Notes: generated by a model not told the origin, from the letters alone. 64,000 nucleotides of DNA from JBFGCT01 sp963825565 (GCA_963825565.1 CAWGTW010000002.1:1-64000); one strand, 5' to 3'; shown: positions 25,938-35,204, numbered from the stretch's first letter. A program made the numbers and translations.

Positions 25938-26621
25938 ATGGAATCACTGCTGTTCATCGAGGACGACGACGGGATCCGCCTGGCGCTGACACTCGCATTG
26001 GAGGACGAAGGCTATTCGGTCGTCGAGGCGGCCGACGGCGCGGCCGGGCTCCGGGAGTTCGAGTCGTCCGCGCCGGATCTGGTGCTGCTCGACCTGCGGC
26101 TGCCGGACATGTCGGGCTTCGACGTCTGTCGGGCGATCCGGTCGAAGAGCATCGTCCCGATCATCATCATCACCGCCCAGACCGACACGGTCGACATGGT
26201 CGCCGGTCTCGAAGCGGGTGCCGACGACTACGTCACCAAGCCGGTCGTCCCCAAGGAGTTGGCCGCACGGATCCGCGCCCACCTCCGGCGCGTCAACCTC
26301 CAGCGGCCGGTGCGGCAGTCGGCATCGACCACGTTCGGTGACATCGAGCTGCGACGCGAGCAGGGCATCGTGCTCAAGCGTGGCGAGGAGGTCAACCTGA
26401 CCAAGACGGAGTACCTGCTGCTCTGCGAGTTCGCCGACCACGCCGGGGCCGTGCTGTCGCGCGACCAACTCCTCGAGCGGGTGTGGGGGTACGAGTACCT
26501 CGGCGACTCGCGGCTGGTCGACGCCCACGTGCGCCGGCTGCGAGTCAAGATCGAGGACTTCCCCGACCATCCCCGGCTGATCGTGACCGCCCGGGGCGTC
26601 GGCTACCGGTTGATGGCCTGA
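25938..26621 (+). CDS. OmpR-family response regulator (MtrA-like)
   Basis: 227 aa. Receiver domain with acidic pocket EDDD, phospho-acceptor Asp in LLDLRLPD (about residue 52), Thr in ITAQ and Lys in TKP, then a winged-helix DNA-binding domain ending HVRRLRVKIE...GVGYRLM. Partner of the divergent kinase. Regulation of cell wall and division genes would be expected if this is truly MtrA, but only the family level is certain. Confidence 0.9.
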   Translation: MESLLFIEDDDGIRLALTLALEDEGYSVVEAADGAAGLREFESSAPDLVLLDLRLPDMSGFDVCRAIRSKSIVPIIIITAQTDTVDMVAGLEAGADDYVTKPVVPKELAARIRAHLRRVNLQRPVRQSASTTFGDIELRREQGIVLKRGEEVNLTKTEYLLLCEFADHAGAVLSRDQLLERVWGYEYLGDSRLVDAHVRRLRVKIEDFPDHPRLIVTARGVGYRLMA

Positions 26622-28442
26622 TCAGCGGGCGTACAGGGCATCGATCTCGCCCGCGAAGCGGGTCAGGATGCCGCGCCGCTTGAGCTTGGAGGTCGGGGTG
26701 AGCAGGTCGGTGTCGGGCAGCCATTCCTCGCCCAGTACCTTGACCTTCTTGACCGACTCGGCGTTGTTGAACTCGGCCATCACCTCGCTGACCCCGGCCT
26801 CGATCTCGGCGATCACCTCGGGGTTCTCGGCGAGGGCGGGCATGGTCGCCGCCTCGCCCTCGAGTCCGTGCGCCGCCGCCCAGGCCGCCGATGCATCGGG
26901 GTCGAGCACGACCAGCGCGGCGACGAACGGCTTCTGCTCGCCGACCGCGCACGCCTGGCCGACCAGTGGGATCATCTTGAGTGCCGCCTCGAGGTTCGCC
27001 GGGCTGATGTTCTTGCCGCCGGCGGTGATGATCAGCTCCTTCTTGCGGTCGACGATCCGCAGGAAGCCGTCCTCGTCGATCTCGCCGATGTCGCCGGTGT
27101 GCACCCAGCCGTCCTCGTCGAGCGTCTCGGCGGTCTTGTCGGGCAGCCCGAGGTAGCCGGTGAACATGTTGCCGCCCCGAGCGAGCACCTCACCGTCCTC
27201 GGCGATCTTGACCTCGACGCCCGCCGCCGGTTGCCCGACGTACCCCGCCTTGGCGGCCGACGACCACGTCAGCACCGCGGTGGTCTCCGACATGCCGTAC
27301 CCCTCGCTCAGCGGAACCCCGATCGCCCGGAACCACGACATGATCTCGGGCTGGAGCGGCGCCGCGCCGCTGATGCAGATCTCGGTCTCGTCGAGGCCGA
27401 TCAGCCCGCGAACGGTCTTGAACGCCACGGCGTCGAGGAAGTTCCAGGTGTCGATCTCCTCGGGTGTCGCCGTGCCTGCGGTCATCCTCTCCGAGATCGG
27501 CAACGCCACCTCGACCGCCTCGTTGACCGCCTTGGCCTTCTCCGGGTCGGCGGCGAGCGCGGCGTTGACGCCGGCGTAGAACTTCTCCCACACACGGGGC
27601 ACCCCGATGAACACGTTCGGGTGGACCTCGCCGACGACCTTCGCGATCTGGCTCGTGTCGGGGCAGCAGGTGATCTCGGTCGCGAAGTCGGCGAGGTAGT
27701 AGTGGCCGAGGAGGCGCTCCATGATGTGCGCCATCGGCAGGTACGAGACGTGCTTCTTGCCGGCGAAGGAATCGATCTCGGTTTGGTCGCGCATCGACTG
27801 GCCGACGCTCTCGAGCGTCCAGGCGATGTTGCCGTGGGTGAGCATCACGCCCTTGGGTGGGCCGGTCGTGCCGGAGGTGTAGATGATCGTCGCCAGGTCG
27901 TCGAGCGAAGTGTTCTCGGCCTCGGCGACGAGGTCGGCGGGCTCGAACCCGGCCAGGTCGGCGTACCGCACGACGTCGGGTCCGGCGAGTTCGGAGTCCT
28001 CGATGATCACCATGTGCTCGATCGTCGGCGTCGCGCCCTTGACCTTGAGGAACCGGTCGAGGAACCCGACGTCCTCGACGATCGCCACCGACGCCCCGCA
28101 GTCGTTGACGACGTACTCGATCTGCTCGGGCGCGGAGGAGTTGTAGATCGACACCGGGGTCGCCCCGCAGAACAGCACGGCGAGGTCGATCGGGTGGAAC
28201 TCGGGCCGGTTGCGGATCATCAGCACGACCCTGTCGCCGGCCTTCACGCCGAGGTCCTTGAGGCCCGAGGTCAGCCGGGCGGTCAGGTCGGCGAGCTCGG
28301 CGAGGGTCCACGACTCCCACTCGCCTGCGGTGTTCTTCCACCGCACGACCGTGACGTCGCCGTGCTCGGCGACGTTGCGGAGAAACCGCTTCGGCACGTT
28401 CTGTCCGGTGATCCGCTCGTGGAGTTCCTGGCTCGTCGTCAT
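26622..28442 (-). CDS. Long-chain acyl-CoA synthetase (FadD15-like)
   Basis: 606 aa ANL enzyme of the long-chain type. ATP loop YTSGTTGPPKGVMLTH (about residue 190), linker GYGMSETTA, DRKKELIITAGGKNISP and C-terminal Lys-containing TPTSKLKRR. The long insertion between the A3 and A5 blocks (FAGKKHVSYLPMAHIMERLLG onward) is typical of FadD15/AMP-forming long-chain ligases. It activates fatty acids for β-oxidation or lipid synthesis at the cytoplasmic side. CACACT ends 7 nt before the ATG. Confidence 0.9.
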   Translation of the reverse strand: MTTSQELHERITGQNVPKRFLRNVAEHGDVTVVRWKNTAGEWESWTLAELADLTARLTSGLKDLGVKAGDRVVLMIRNRPEFHPIDLAVLFCGATPVSIYNSSAPEQIEYVVNDCGASVAIVEDVGFLDRFLKVKGATPTIEHMVIIEDSELAGPDVVRYADLAGFEPADLVAEAENTSLDDLATIIYTSGTTGPPKGVMLTHGNIAWTLESVGQSMRDQTEIDSFAGKKHVSYLPMAHIMERLLGHYYLADFATEITCCPDTSQIAKVVGEVHPNVFIGVPRVWEKFYAGVNAALAADPEKAKAVNEAVEVALPISERMTAGTATPEEIDTWNFLDAVAFKTVRGLIGLDETEICISGAAPLQPEIMSWFRAIGVPLSEGYGMSETTAVLTWSSAAKAGYVGQPAAGVEVKIAEDGEVLARGGNMFTGYLGLPDKTAETLDEDGWVHTGDIGEIDEDGFLRIVDRKKELIITAGGKNISPANLEAALKMIPLVGQACAVGEQKPFVAALVVLDPDASAAWAAAHGLEGEAATMPALAENPEVIAEIEAGVSEVMAEFNNAESVKKVKVLGEEWLPDTDLLTPTSKLKRRGILTRFAGEIDALYAR

Positions 28443-28469
28443 GGGGAACAGTGTGCCACGCGCAGGAAA

Positions 28470-29225
28470 TCAGCCCGACACCCGGCTCCAGTTCGGGGTG
28501 CGTCGTTCGCGGAACGCGGCCATTCCCTCCGCTGCGTCCGGCCCGGAGAACAGCTCGTCGGACAGGGCCCGCATCCGGGCGAACGCCTCGTCGCGCTCGG
28601 AGTTCGGCACCGTACGCAGCAGGCGCTTGGTCTCGGCGACCGCGCGCGGGGCGCCGGCGCGGATGCCGTCGCACAACCGGTCGACCGTCGAGTCGACGTC
28701 GTCGGCAACGTGGGTCACCAATCCCATGTCGAGAGCGGTCGCCGCGTCGAACGCTTCGCCGGTCAGGAAGGCCGGTGCGATCCGGCCGGGGGAGACCCGC
28801 CGCAGGATCGGCACCGAGATGATCGCCGCGGCCACGCCGATGCGCACCTCGGTCAGGGCGAACGTCGTGGCGGCGTTGACGACGACGAGGTCGCACGACG
28901 CCATCAGCCCGATCCCGCCCGCGCGCACCGCACCGTCGACGGCGGCGATCGTCGGCCGTTCGGTGTCCATCAGCCGCTCCAGCACCCTGACGAACGGTCG
29001 TGAGTCGGGCGGGGCGTCCGAACGCTCCTTGAGGTCGGCGCCGGCACAGAAGGCCGGACCTGCGTGGCCGAGGACGATCGCCCTCGCGTTCGCCGCCTCG
29101 GCCGCGTCGATCGCCGCGTGCAGCTCGGCGAGGAGCTGCCGGGAGAGCGCGTTGCGGTTGCGTTGGGAATCGAGCGTGATCCGCGCCACCCCCTCGCCGA
29201 TCGCCACGCGCACCACCGGGTCCAT
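28470..29225 (-). CDS. Enoyl-CoA hydratase/isomerase family protein
   Basis: 251 aa crotonase. The oxyanion-hole segments FCAGADLKE (about residue 56) and VDGAVRAGGIGLMASCDLV (about residue 95) are present. The usual catalytic Glu in the second helix is replaced around VRIGVAAAI, so the exact reaction (hydratase, isomerase, lyase) is uncertain. Lies 27 bp upstream of the long-chain acyl-CoA synthetase on the same strand, pointing to fatty-acid metabolism. TAACGT ends 6 nt before the ATG and falls within palindrome copy 2. Confidence 0.83.
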   Translation of the reverse strand: MDPVVRVAIGEGVARITLDSQRNRNALSRQLLAELHAAIDAAEAANARAIVLGHAGPAFCAGADLKERSDAPPDSRPFVRVLERLMDTERPTIAAVDGAVRAGGIGLMASCDLVVVNAATTFALTEVRIGVAAAIISVPILRRVSPGRIAPAFLTGEAFDAATALDMGLVTHVADDVDSTVDRLCDGIRAGAPRAVAETKRLLRTVPNSERDEAFARMRALSDELFSGPDAAEGMAAFRERRTPNWSRVSG

Positions 29226-29281
29226 CCCCCGACGTTAACCATCGGTGTCTGACACCGGTGGTCAACGCATAGGGTCCGGGC
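29226..29281. promoter_or_regulatory. Divergent leaderless promoters for the crotonase gene and fba
   Basis: TAACGT on the minus strand (29237-29232) ends 6 nt before the crotonase ATG. TAGGGT on the plus strand (29270-29275) ends 6 nt before the fba ATG. The palindrome at 29232-29268 occupies the space between and overlaps the first hexamer, so it could act as an operator. Confidence 0.5.
29232..29268. repeat. 37-nt imperfect palindrome, copy 2, between divergent genes
   Basis: Arms 29232-29249 and 29251-29268 match at 15 of 18 positions around a central T. It shares the core GGTGTCTGACACC and the flank GTCAACGC with copy 1 at 10721-10759, but here lies between divergent starts rather than convergent ends. 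Confidence 0.65.
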
Positions 29282-30361
29282 ATGACCGACTTTCAGAGCG
29301 AGTTCCCCGCCGGCGTGATCAGCGGCCAGGCATTGACCGACCTGTTCGACCACGCCAAGGCCAACCAGTTCGCCCTGCCGGCCGTCAACTGCATCGGCAC
29401 CAACACGATGAACGCGGTGATGGAGACCGCCGGCCGGTTGCAGAGCCCGGTGATCATCCAGTTCTCGACGAGCGGCTCGGCATTCGTCGGCGGCAAGGCG
29501 GTGCCGGTGTCGGGCGACCGGGCGTCGATCCTCGGCTCGGTTGCGGGGGCCAGGCACGTGCAGACGATGGCTGCGGCGTACGACGCCCGCGTCGTGCTGC
29601 ACACCGACCACTGCCCCAAGCCCAAGCTCGGGTGGATCGCCGGGCTGCTCGACGTCGGCGAGGAGCACTTCGCGCAGACCGGCACGCCGCTGTTCAGCTC
29701 GCACATGCTCGACCTCTCCGAGGAGCCGATGGAGGAGAACATCGACACCTGCGTCGAGTTCATGAAGCGGATGGCGCCGATGGGGATGACGCTCGAGATC
29801 GAGCTCGGGATCACCGGCGGCGAGGAGGACGGCGTCGACAACTCCGATGCCGACCCGGCCGACCTGTACTCCAAGCCCGAGGAGGTGGCCTACGCCTACG
29901 AGCGCCTGTCCGAGATCGGCCCCGGGTTCACGATCGCGGCCGCTTTCGGCAACGTGCACGGCGTGTACAAGCCGGGCAACGTCAAGCTGACGCCGACCAT
30001 CCTGCGCGATGCCCAGGCGTACATCCAGCAGAAGTTCTCGACGGGGGAGAAGCCGGTCAACTTCGTGTTCCACGGCGGGTCGGGTTCGACCGCCGCGGAG
30101 ATCGCCGAAGCGTTGAGCTATGGCGTCGTCAAGATGAACATCGACACCGACGTCCAGTGGGCGTTCTGGGACGGCGTGCGGGGCTACGAGGCCGAGCATC
30201 ACGACTACCTCCAGGGCCAGCTCGGCAACCCGACCGGCGTCGATGCCCCGAACAAGAAGTACTACGACCCCCGGCAGTGGCTGCGCGCCGCCGAGGTCAG
30301 CGCGAGCGCCCGCATCGAGCAGGCCTTCGCCGAACTGAACAACGTCGGCACGCTGGCCTAG
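29282..30361 (+). CDS. fba: Class II fructose-bisphosphate aldolase
   Basis: 359 aa. Zinc ligands in LHTDHCPKPK and the phosphate-binding FHGGSGS with the catalytic region FGNVHGVYKPGNV identify the longer class IIA type. It interconverts fructose-1,6-bisphosphate with DHAP and GAP in glycolysis/gluconeogenesis. Monocistronic, followed by a convergent helicase gene. Confidence 0.95.
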   Translation: MTDFQSEFPAGVISGQALTDLFDHAKANQFALPAVNCIGTNTMNAVMETAGRLQSPVIIQFSTSGSAFVGGKAVPVSGDRASILGSVAGARHVQTMAAAYDARVVLHTDHCPKPKLGWIAGLLDVGEEHFAQTGTPLFSSHMLDLSEEPMEENIDTCVEFMKRMAPMGMTLEIELGITGGEEDGVDNSDADPADLYSKPEEVAYAYERLSEIGPGFTIAAAFGNVHGVYKPGNVKLTPTILRDAQAYIQQKFSTGEKPVNFVFHGGSGSTAAEIAEALSYGVVKMNIDTDVQWAFWDGVRGYEAEHHDYLQGQLGNPTGVDAPNKKYYDPRQWLRAAEVSASARIEQAFAELNNVGTLA

Positions 30362-30408
30362 CGGAGCCGAGGCCCGGATGCAGCCGGCACCTCCCGCTTC
30401 GTCTGCGA

Positions 30409-32313
30409 TCAGCTCGGAGGCGCGCCGTCGTCGGTGATCGTGCGGAGGAAGTCCTCCACCTCGTGGCGGTGGCGGGTCCGCTTCATCGGGGGGAGGGCGT
30501 TGACGATGTCCCACCGGTAGCGAGCCGTGCCGAGACGCGGGTCCATCACGGCGACGACGCCGCGATCGGTCGTGTTGCGGATCAGGCGCCCGCACGCCTG
30601 AGCGAGCATCATCGATGCTCGCGGGATGTCGATCTCGGCGAACGCGGTCGGGCCGAGCAGCTCCCGCCGCGCAGACAGCAACGGGTCGTCGGGGCGTGGG
30701 AACGGGATGCGGTCGATCACGACCAGCGAGAGCGTCCGACCGGGTACGTCGACGCCCTGGAACAATCCGGCGGTGGCGAACAGGCACGAGTGCTCGTCGT
30801 CGGTGAACGCTTTGACCAGCGCCGGCTTGGGGAGGTCGCGCTGGGTGAGGATCGGCAGGTCGATGCGGTCGCGCAGCGCATCGGCCGCCTCGTCCATCGA
30901 CCGCCAGCTCGTGAACAGTGCCAGCGTGCGGCCGCCTGCGGCGTTGATCAGCGCTTCGAGCTCGTCGTGGACCCTCGCCCGGAACCCGTCGCTGTTCGGA
31001 TTGGGGAGATGGATCGCGCAGTACAGCATCGAGTTCGCCGCATAGTCGAACGGGCTGCCGACATCGGCGACCTCGACGTCGTCGTCACCGATGCCCACCC
31101 GCCGGGCCAGCGAGCTGGGGATCGTCGCGCTGGTCAGGATCGCGGTGTGGTCGCTCCAGACGACCTCGGCCATCGTCGGGCCGACGTCGAGCGGCGCGAC
31201 CTCCAGCCGGGGGGAGTCCCGCGAACCGGAGACGAACGCCACGTACCCCTCCCGCCCTTCGATCGCGACGTCGAGCTGCTCGATCGCCCTGCCGGTCATC
31301 TGCTGCGCCCGCAGCTTGCGCTGCTTGGCGTCCTCGACCTCGGTGTCGATCGCCAGGAGTGCGTCGCTGACCCGTCCGAGCCGCAGCCGGGCGTCGGTCA
31401 GCACCTCCTGGATCGAGTCGGGGAGCGGCGTCGGCAGCCGGTCCCCGACCCGCTCGGTCAGCGCGTCGCGCAGGCCGTCGCCGATCTCGGCGATCGACCC
31501 GATCAGCTGCGGGTCCTCGATGATCCGCCGGACGATCGCCGCCAGCCCGGCGAACCGCCCCGGGGCGATCTGCACGCCGACCGTGTCGCTCATCACGTCT
31601 TCGAGGACGTGGGCCTCGTCGAACACGACGACGTCGTGCTCGGGCAGGATCGCCCCGCCGCTCGCCACGTTCAGCCCGTACAGGTAGGTGTTGACGACGA
31701 TGACGTCGGCGGCGGCGGCCCGCCGGCGTGCCTGCTCGGCGAAGCACGGCTCCCCCAGCGGGCAGCGCGTGGCGCCGGGGCATTCGTCGCTGCCGACGCT
31801 GACCGCCCGCCACGCGTTGTCCGACGGCGACCAGTCGAGCTCGGCCTGGTCGCCGGTGTCGGACGAGCCGGCCCACTCGGCGATCTTCTTGATCTCGGCC
31901 CGCGTCGTGACCGCCATCGTGTCGAGCTCGAGTTGGGCCTGGTCGGGGTCGGCCATCTCCCGTAGGCGCTGGAGGCACACGTAGTTGCTCCGCCCCTTGA
32001 GGACGGCGAAGTCGAACTCGACGTCGAGGTGCTCGGCGAGGAAGGGGAGGTCCTTGCCGGCGAGCTGGTCCTGGAGTGCCTTGGTCGCGGTCGCGACGAC
32101 GATCCGCCTGCCCGACGCCAGCGCCGGGATGACGTAGGCCAGCGTCTTGCCGGTCCCCGTCCCCGCCTGGACGATCAGATGCCGGCCGGTGGTGATCGCC
32201 TGTTCGACCAGCCGGGCCATCTCCCGCTGCCCGGGTCGGTCCTCCGCGTGCTCGAGGGCGGCGGTCGCGATCGCCAGCAGCTCCGCGGTGCCGAGCGGGG
32301 TCGCGGAGTCCAT
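30409..32313 (-). CDS. DinG/XPD-family ATP-dependent DNA helicase
   Basis: 634 aa superfamily 2 helicase. Walker A AGTGTGKTLA (about residue 52), the DEAH box VVFDEAHVLED (about residue 222), and four cysteines in NYVCLQ...DECPGATRCPLGEPC positioned as the [4Fe-4S] ligands of XPD/DinG helicases. C-terminal motifs LFTSWRSM and QACGRLIRNTTDRG complete the second RecA domain. It likely unwinds R-loops or blocked replication structures. Divergent from recO. Confidence 0.9.
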   Translation of the reverse strand: MDSATPLGTAELLAIATAALEHAEDRPGQREMARLVEQAITTGRHLIVQAGTGTGKTLAYVIPALASGRRIVVATATKALQDQLAGKDLPFLAEHLDVEFDFAVLKGRSNYVCLQRLREMADPDQAQLELDTMAVTTRAEIKKIAEWAGSSDTGDQAELDWSPSDNAWRAVSVGSDECPGATRCPLGEPCFAEQARRRAAAADVIVVNTYLYGLNVASGGAILPEHDVVVFDEAHVLEDVMSDTVGVQIAPGRFAGLAAIVRRIIEDPQLIGSIAEIGDGLRDALTERVGDRLPTPLPDSIQEVLTDARLRLGRVSDALLAIDTEVEDAKQRKLRAQQMTGRAIEQLDVAIEGREGYVAFVSGSRDSPRLEVAPLDVGPTMAEVVWSDHTAILTSATIPSSLARRVGIGDDDVEVADVGSPFDYAANSMLYCAIHLPNPNSDGFRARVHDELEALINAAGGRTLALFTSWRSMDEAADALRDRIDLPILTQRDLPKPALVKAFTDDEHSCLFATAGLFQGVDVPGRTLSLVVIDRIPFPRPDDPLLSARRELLGPTAFAEIDIPRASMMLAQACGRLIRNTTDRGVVAVMDPRLGTARYRWDIVNALPPMKRTRHRHEVEDFLRTITDDGAPPS

Positions 32314-32406
32314 CGGACCGGTTCTATCCGCTCATCGGGTCGTTGCTGCGGTCGACCGGCTCGTTCATGGCCGGGCGGCCCGACCGCGGCGTGGGAGGAT
32401 GACCAG

Positions 32407-33135
32407 GTGAGCGAGCTCTATCGCGACACGGGTGTCGTGCTGCGCACGTACAAGCTGCGCGAGTCGGACCGGATCGTCGTCATCCACACCCTCGACAACG
32501 GCAAGGTCCGGGCCGTCGCCAAGGGCGTGCGCAAGACGAAGTCGAAGTTCGGCGCCCGCCTCGAACCGATGAGCCATGTCCGGCTGCTGCTCTACCGCGG
32601 CCGCGAGCTCGACATCGTCAGCCAGGCCGAATCGGTCGAGCCGCTGTCGCCGATGCTCTCGACGCTCGACCGGGCATCGCAGGGGCTCGCCGTGCTCGAG
32701 GCGGTCGACCAGCTTTCGCTCGAGCGGGAACCGAACCCGCAGCTGTACCGGATGACCGTCGGCGTCCTCCGCACGATCGCCACCGATCCGTCCCCGTTGA
32801 ACGTCCCGGCGTTCTATTGGAAGCTGCTCTCGGCGGAGGGCCTGCGCCCGCAGCTCGACGCGTGCATCCGCTGTGGGGAGTCGGAGCCGGGCACGGCGCT
32901 GGTCGCGTTCGACCTGAACGAGGGCGGCGTGCTCTGCCGGTCGTGCCGATCGGGCCAGTCGATCAGCCCCGGCGCGCTGGCGTTGCTGCGCGACATCCTC
33001 GGCGGCCGCATGCGCGAGGCGCTCGCCCAGCCCGAGTCGCCGTTGACCCACGAGGTCGCGGCATTGGCGACCCGGGCACTCGAGCACCACATCGAGCGCC
33101 GCCTCAAGGCCGTCGCCATGTTCGAGGCACACTGA
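32407..33135 (+). CDS. recO: DNA repair protein RecO
   Basis: 242 aa. N-terminal OB fold (YRDTGVVLRTYKLRESDRI) followed by a helical domain with the C4 zinc site CIRCGE...CRSCRS. RecO loads RecA on SSB-coated gaps with RecR/RecF. The GTG at 32407 has GGAGG 8 nt upstream. Neighbouring dinG is divergent. In many actinobacteria recO lies near era, which here is 9 kb away. Confidence 0.92.
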   Translation: MSELYRDTGVVLRTYKLRESDRIVVIHTLDNGKVRAVAKGVRKTKSKFGARLEPMSHVRLLLYRGRELDIVSQAESVEPLSPMLSTLDRASQGLAVLEAVDQLSLEREPNPQLYRMTVGVLRTIATDPSPLNVPAFYWKLLSAEGLRPQLDACIRCGESEPGTALVAFDLNEGGVLCRSCRSGQSISPGALALLRDILGGRMREALAQPESPLTHEVAALATRALEHHIERRLKAVAMFEAH

Positions 33136-33148
33136 CCGCCGGGTACGG

Positions 33149-34150
33149 TCAGATGGCGATGCCGGGGCAGGCGACCGTCGGGACGGCGGCGAGCTGTGGG
33201 TCGCCGTCGTCGACGCCGAAGACGTGGATGCCGTCGCCGCCCTGGAGCGTCTGCTCGGTCTCCCGCAGGGCATCGCTGCCGTAGATGTTCCACGTGCCGG
33301 TGCCGGGACCGTTGCTGATCGCACCGATCGCGGACAGGTAGCGCCAGCCGTCGCCCTCGTAGCACTGCACGCCGGTCATCGTGCCGGCGGTCGCGCCGAC
33401 GGTGAACTCGACCGGGTTGGCGCTGCCGTGCCAGACGAACCGGAACAGGCAGCCGTCGCTGTCGGCGCCGAACACGCCGAGCCGCAGGGCGGAGGCGCCG
33501 GAGCCGACCACGGCGAGGATCTGCTCGGCGTCGCCGGTGTCGACGTGGACCGCGCCGAGCGTTGCTGCGTAGCCGGGGCCGACGCCGGCCAGCGTCAGTT
33601 CCGAGACTCCGCCGGCAGATGGGATCAGGCGGATCCGCCACTGGTCGTCGTCGACGTCGTAGTACGACGTGACCGTGTCGTCCGCGCTGCCGTCACCGAA
33701 GGCGTCGACGACTGCGTTGGTCACGTTGGCCGCGTTGGCCGGGATCGACGGGTGGAGTCCGCAGGCGGGGAGGTTGGCGACGATCACCGGATCGAACGTC
33801 GGCGGGACCGTTCCGAGCTCGATGCCGAGGTCGAGCGTCGGGACGACCGGACCGGGGTCGGGGTCGGGGTCGGGATCGACGGGCTCGTCGTCGGTCACGT
33901 CGGCCGGCGCCACGGGAATCGTCGGGTCGGGCGTCGGCTCGGGATCCACCGCGGGCTCGGTGGCCGCCGCTGGTGCGGGGTCCGGGAGGGTGGTGGTCGG
34001 GTCGGCGCCGGTGCCGGCGTCGGCGAACGCCACCGGCTCGTCCACCGGGGTGTCGGTCGGCGAGGTGGTCGCAGTGCTACTGCACGCCGCCCCGGCGGCG
34101 AGCAGGGCGACGGTGAGGAGGGCGGATTGGAACGTGCGGTGTGTTGTCAT
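33149..34150 (-). CDS. Secreted lipoprotein, paralogue A of a tandem pair
   Basis: 333 aa. Signal peptide and lipobox LAAGAACSS (Cys about residue 23), then a ~90-residue Asp/Pro/Thr linker including a DPDPDPDP run, then a globular domain beginning ACGLHPSIP. Shared with paralogue B: a CG..P.IP start, an AFGDGSADDTVT.Y block, GVFGAD.(D/N)GCLFRF, and an ending in (A/S)CPG. Paired Cys residues suggest disulfides outside the cell. I recognise no named family. Confidence 0.7.
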   Translation of the reverse strand: MTTHRTFQSALLTVALLAAGAACSSTATTSPTDTPVDEPVAFADAGTGADPTTTLPDPAPAAATEPAVDPEPTPDPTIPVAPADVTDDEPVDPDPDPDPGPVVPTLDLGIELGTVPPTFDPVIVANLPACGLHPSIPANAANVTNAVVDAFGDGSADDTVTSYYDVDDDQWRIRLIPSAGGVSELTLAGVGPGYAATLGAVHVDTGDAEQILAVVGSGASALRLGVFGADSDGCLFRFVWHGSANPVEFTVGATAGTMTGVQCYEGDGWRYLSAIGAISNGPGTGTWNIYGSDALRETEQTLQGGDGIHVFGVDDGDPQLAAVPTVACPGIAI

Positions 34151-34205
34151 GCTCGGGGAGAGCAGCGGACCCCCGAGCACTTTCACTTTCGTTCGAGGTC
34201 TCGGG

Positions 34206-35093
34206 TCAGAGGCTCAGGCCGGGGCAGGAGAGCACCGCGATGTTGCCGACGTCGGCCTCGGGGACGAGGGCGATCGAGCTGGCGGTAGCGGTCAGGTCGG
34301 TGTCCGACGCCCGGGACAGCGTCGTGTCCGAGACCTCCCACATCCCGCCGCCCTGGTCCTCGGCATGGCCGAGGGACAGCCCGACCGGCGTGCAGCTCAG
34401 CCCGTCCTGATGGGTGACCGTCGCGCCGACGGTCGCGGTGAACGGGCCGCCGTCGCGGGTGAACCGGAACAGGCACCCGTTGGTGTCGGCGCCGAACACG
34501 CCGAGGTTGTAGCCGGACGCCGCCGCGCCAGCGATCGCCAGGAACTCGTCGGCCCCGCCGCCGTCGACCTGAGCTGCGCCGAGCACCCGCACGAAGCCCG
34601 CGCCCACACCGGGCACGACGATCTCACTCGTCGAGCCGGATGCGAGGTCGAGCCGGACCCGCCACTCCGATGGTCCCGGGTCGAGGTAGGTCGTGACCGT
34701 GTCGTCGGCCGAGCCGTCGCCGATCGCGTCCAGCGTTGCCGTGTTGACCTCGAGCGCGCCGCCCGGGATCGCCGGGAACACCCCGCATGGCGGTGGTGGC
34801 GGCAGTGTCGACTCGGTGGTCGGGGCGGCGGTGCTGGCCGGCGCCGCCGTGGTCGCCGGTGCGGCGGTCGTTGGCGGTGCGGCCGTGGTCGCCGCCTCGG
34901 CGGTGGTCTGCGGTGGTGCCGTGGTCGTCGCACCCGGCAGCGTCGTCGTCAACAGCGTCGTGCTGGTCGTGGTCTCCAGGGTCGTCTGCGACACGCCCGG
35001 CGCCGTGCTCGACCCGCTGCTCCCACATGCGGTGATCGACGCGAGCAGCAGGGCGGACAGCGCGCCGATTCCGGTTCGACGGGTCGAGGTCAT
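34206..35093 (-). CDS. Secreted lipoprotein, paralogue B of a tandem pair
   Basis: 295 aa. Lipobox LLLASITACGS (Cys about residue 23), a Thr/Ala/Pro linker with repeated TTAAP units to about residue 100, then the same globular domain as paralogue A: PCGVFPAIP, AIGDGSADDTVTTY, GVFGADTNGCLFRF, and a C-terminal LSCPGLSL. AAAGGTGG lies 6 nt before the ATG. The two genes are 55 bp apart and same strand, indicating a tandem duplication. Function unknown, possibly an envelope ligand-binding protein. Confidence 0.7.
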   Translation of the reverse strand: MTSTRRTGIGALSALLLASITACGSSGSSTAPGVSQTTLETTTSTTLLTTTLPGATTTAPPQTTAEAATTAAPPTTAAPATTAAPASTAAPTTESTLPPPPPCGVFPAIPGGALEVNTATLDAIGDGSADDTVTTYLDPGPSEWRVRLDLASGSTSEIVVPGVGAGFVRVLGAAQVDGGGADEFLAIAGAAASGYNLGVFGADTNGCLFRFTRDGGPFTATVGATVTHQDGLSCTPVGLSLGHAEDQGGGMWEVSDTTLSRASDTDLTATASSIALVPEADVGNIAVLSCPGLSL

Positions 35094-35204
35094 CGTGCGC
35101 CACCTTTCGTTCGTCGCGACCAGCAAAACGCCTCGCGCTCGGTGGTTGTAGGGCCGAAGTTCTCGACATCGCGAAACCGCCTGTGCCTGCGCCGTCGGCG
35201 GCCG

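Noticed and set aside
25814..26341. A plus-strand gene starting at 25814 after AAAGGAGG
   Set aside because: It overlaps the response regulator in another frame and its translation is Arg/His-rich without motifs. The ribosome-site-like string is probably part of the leader.
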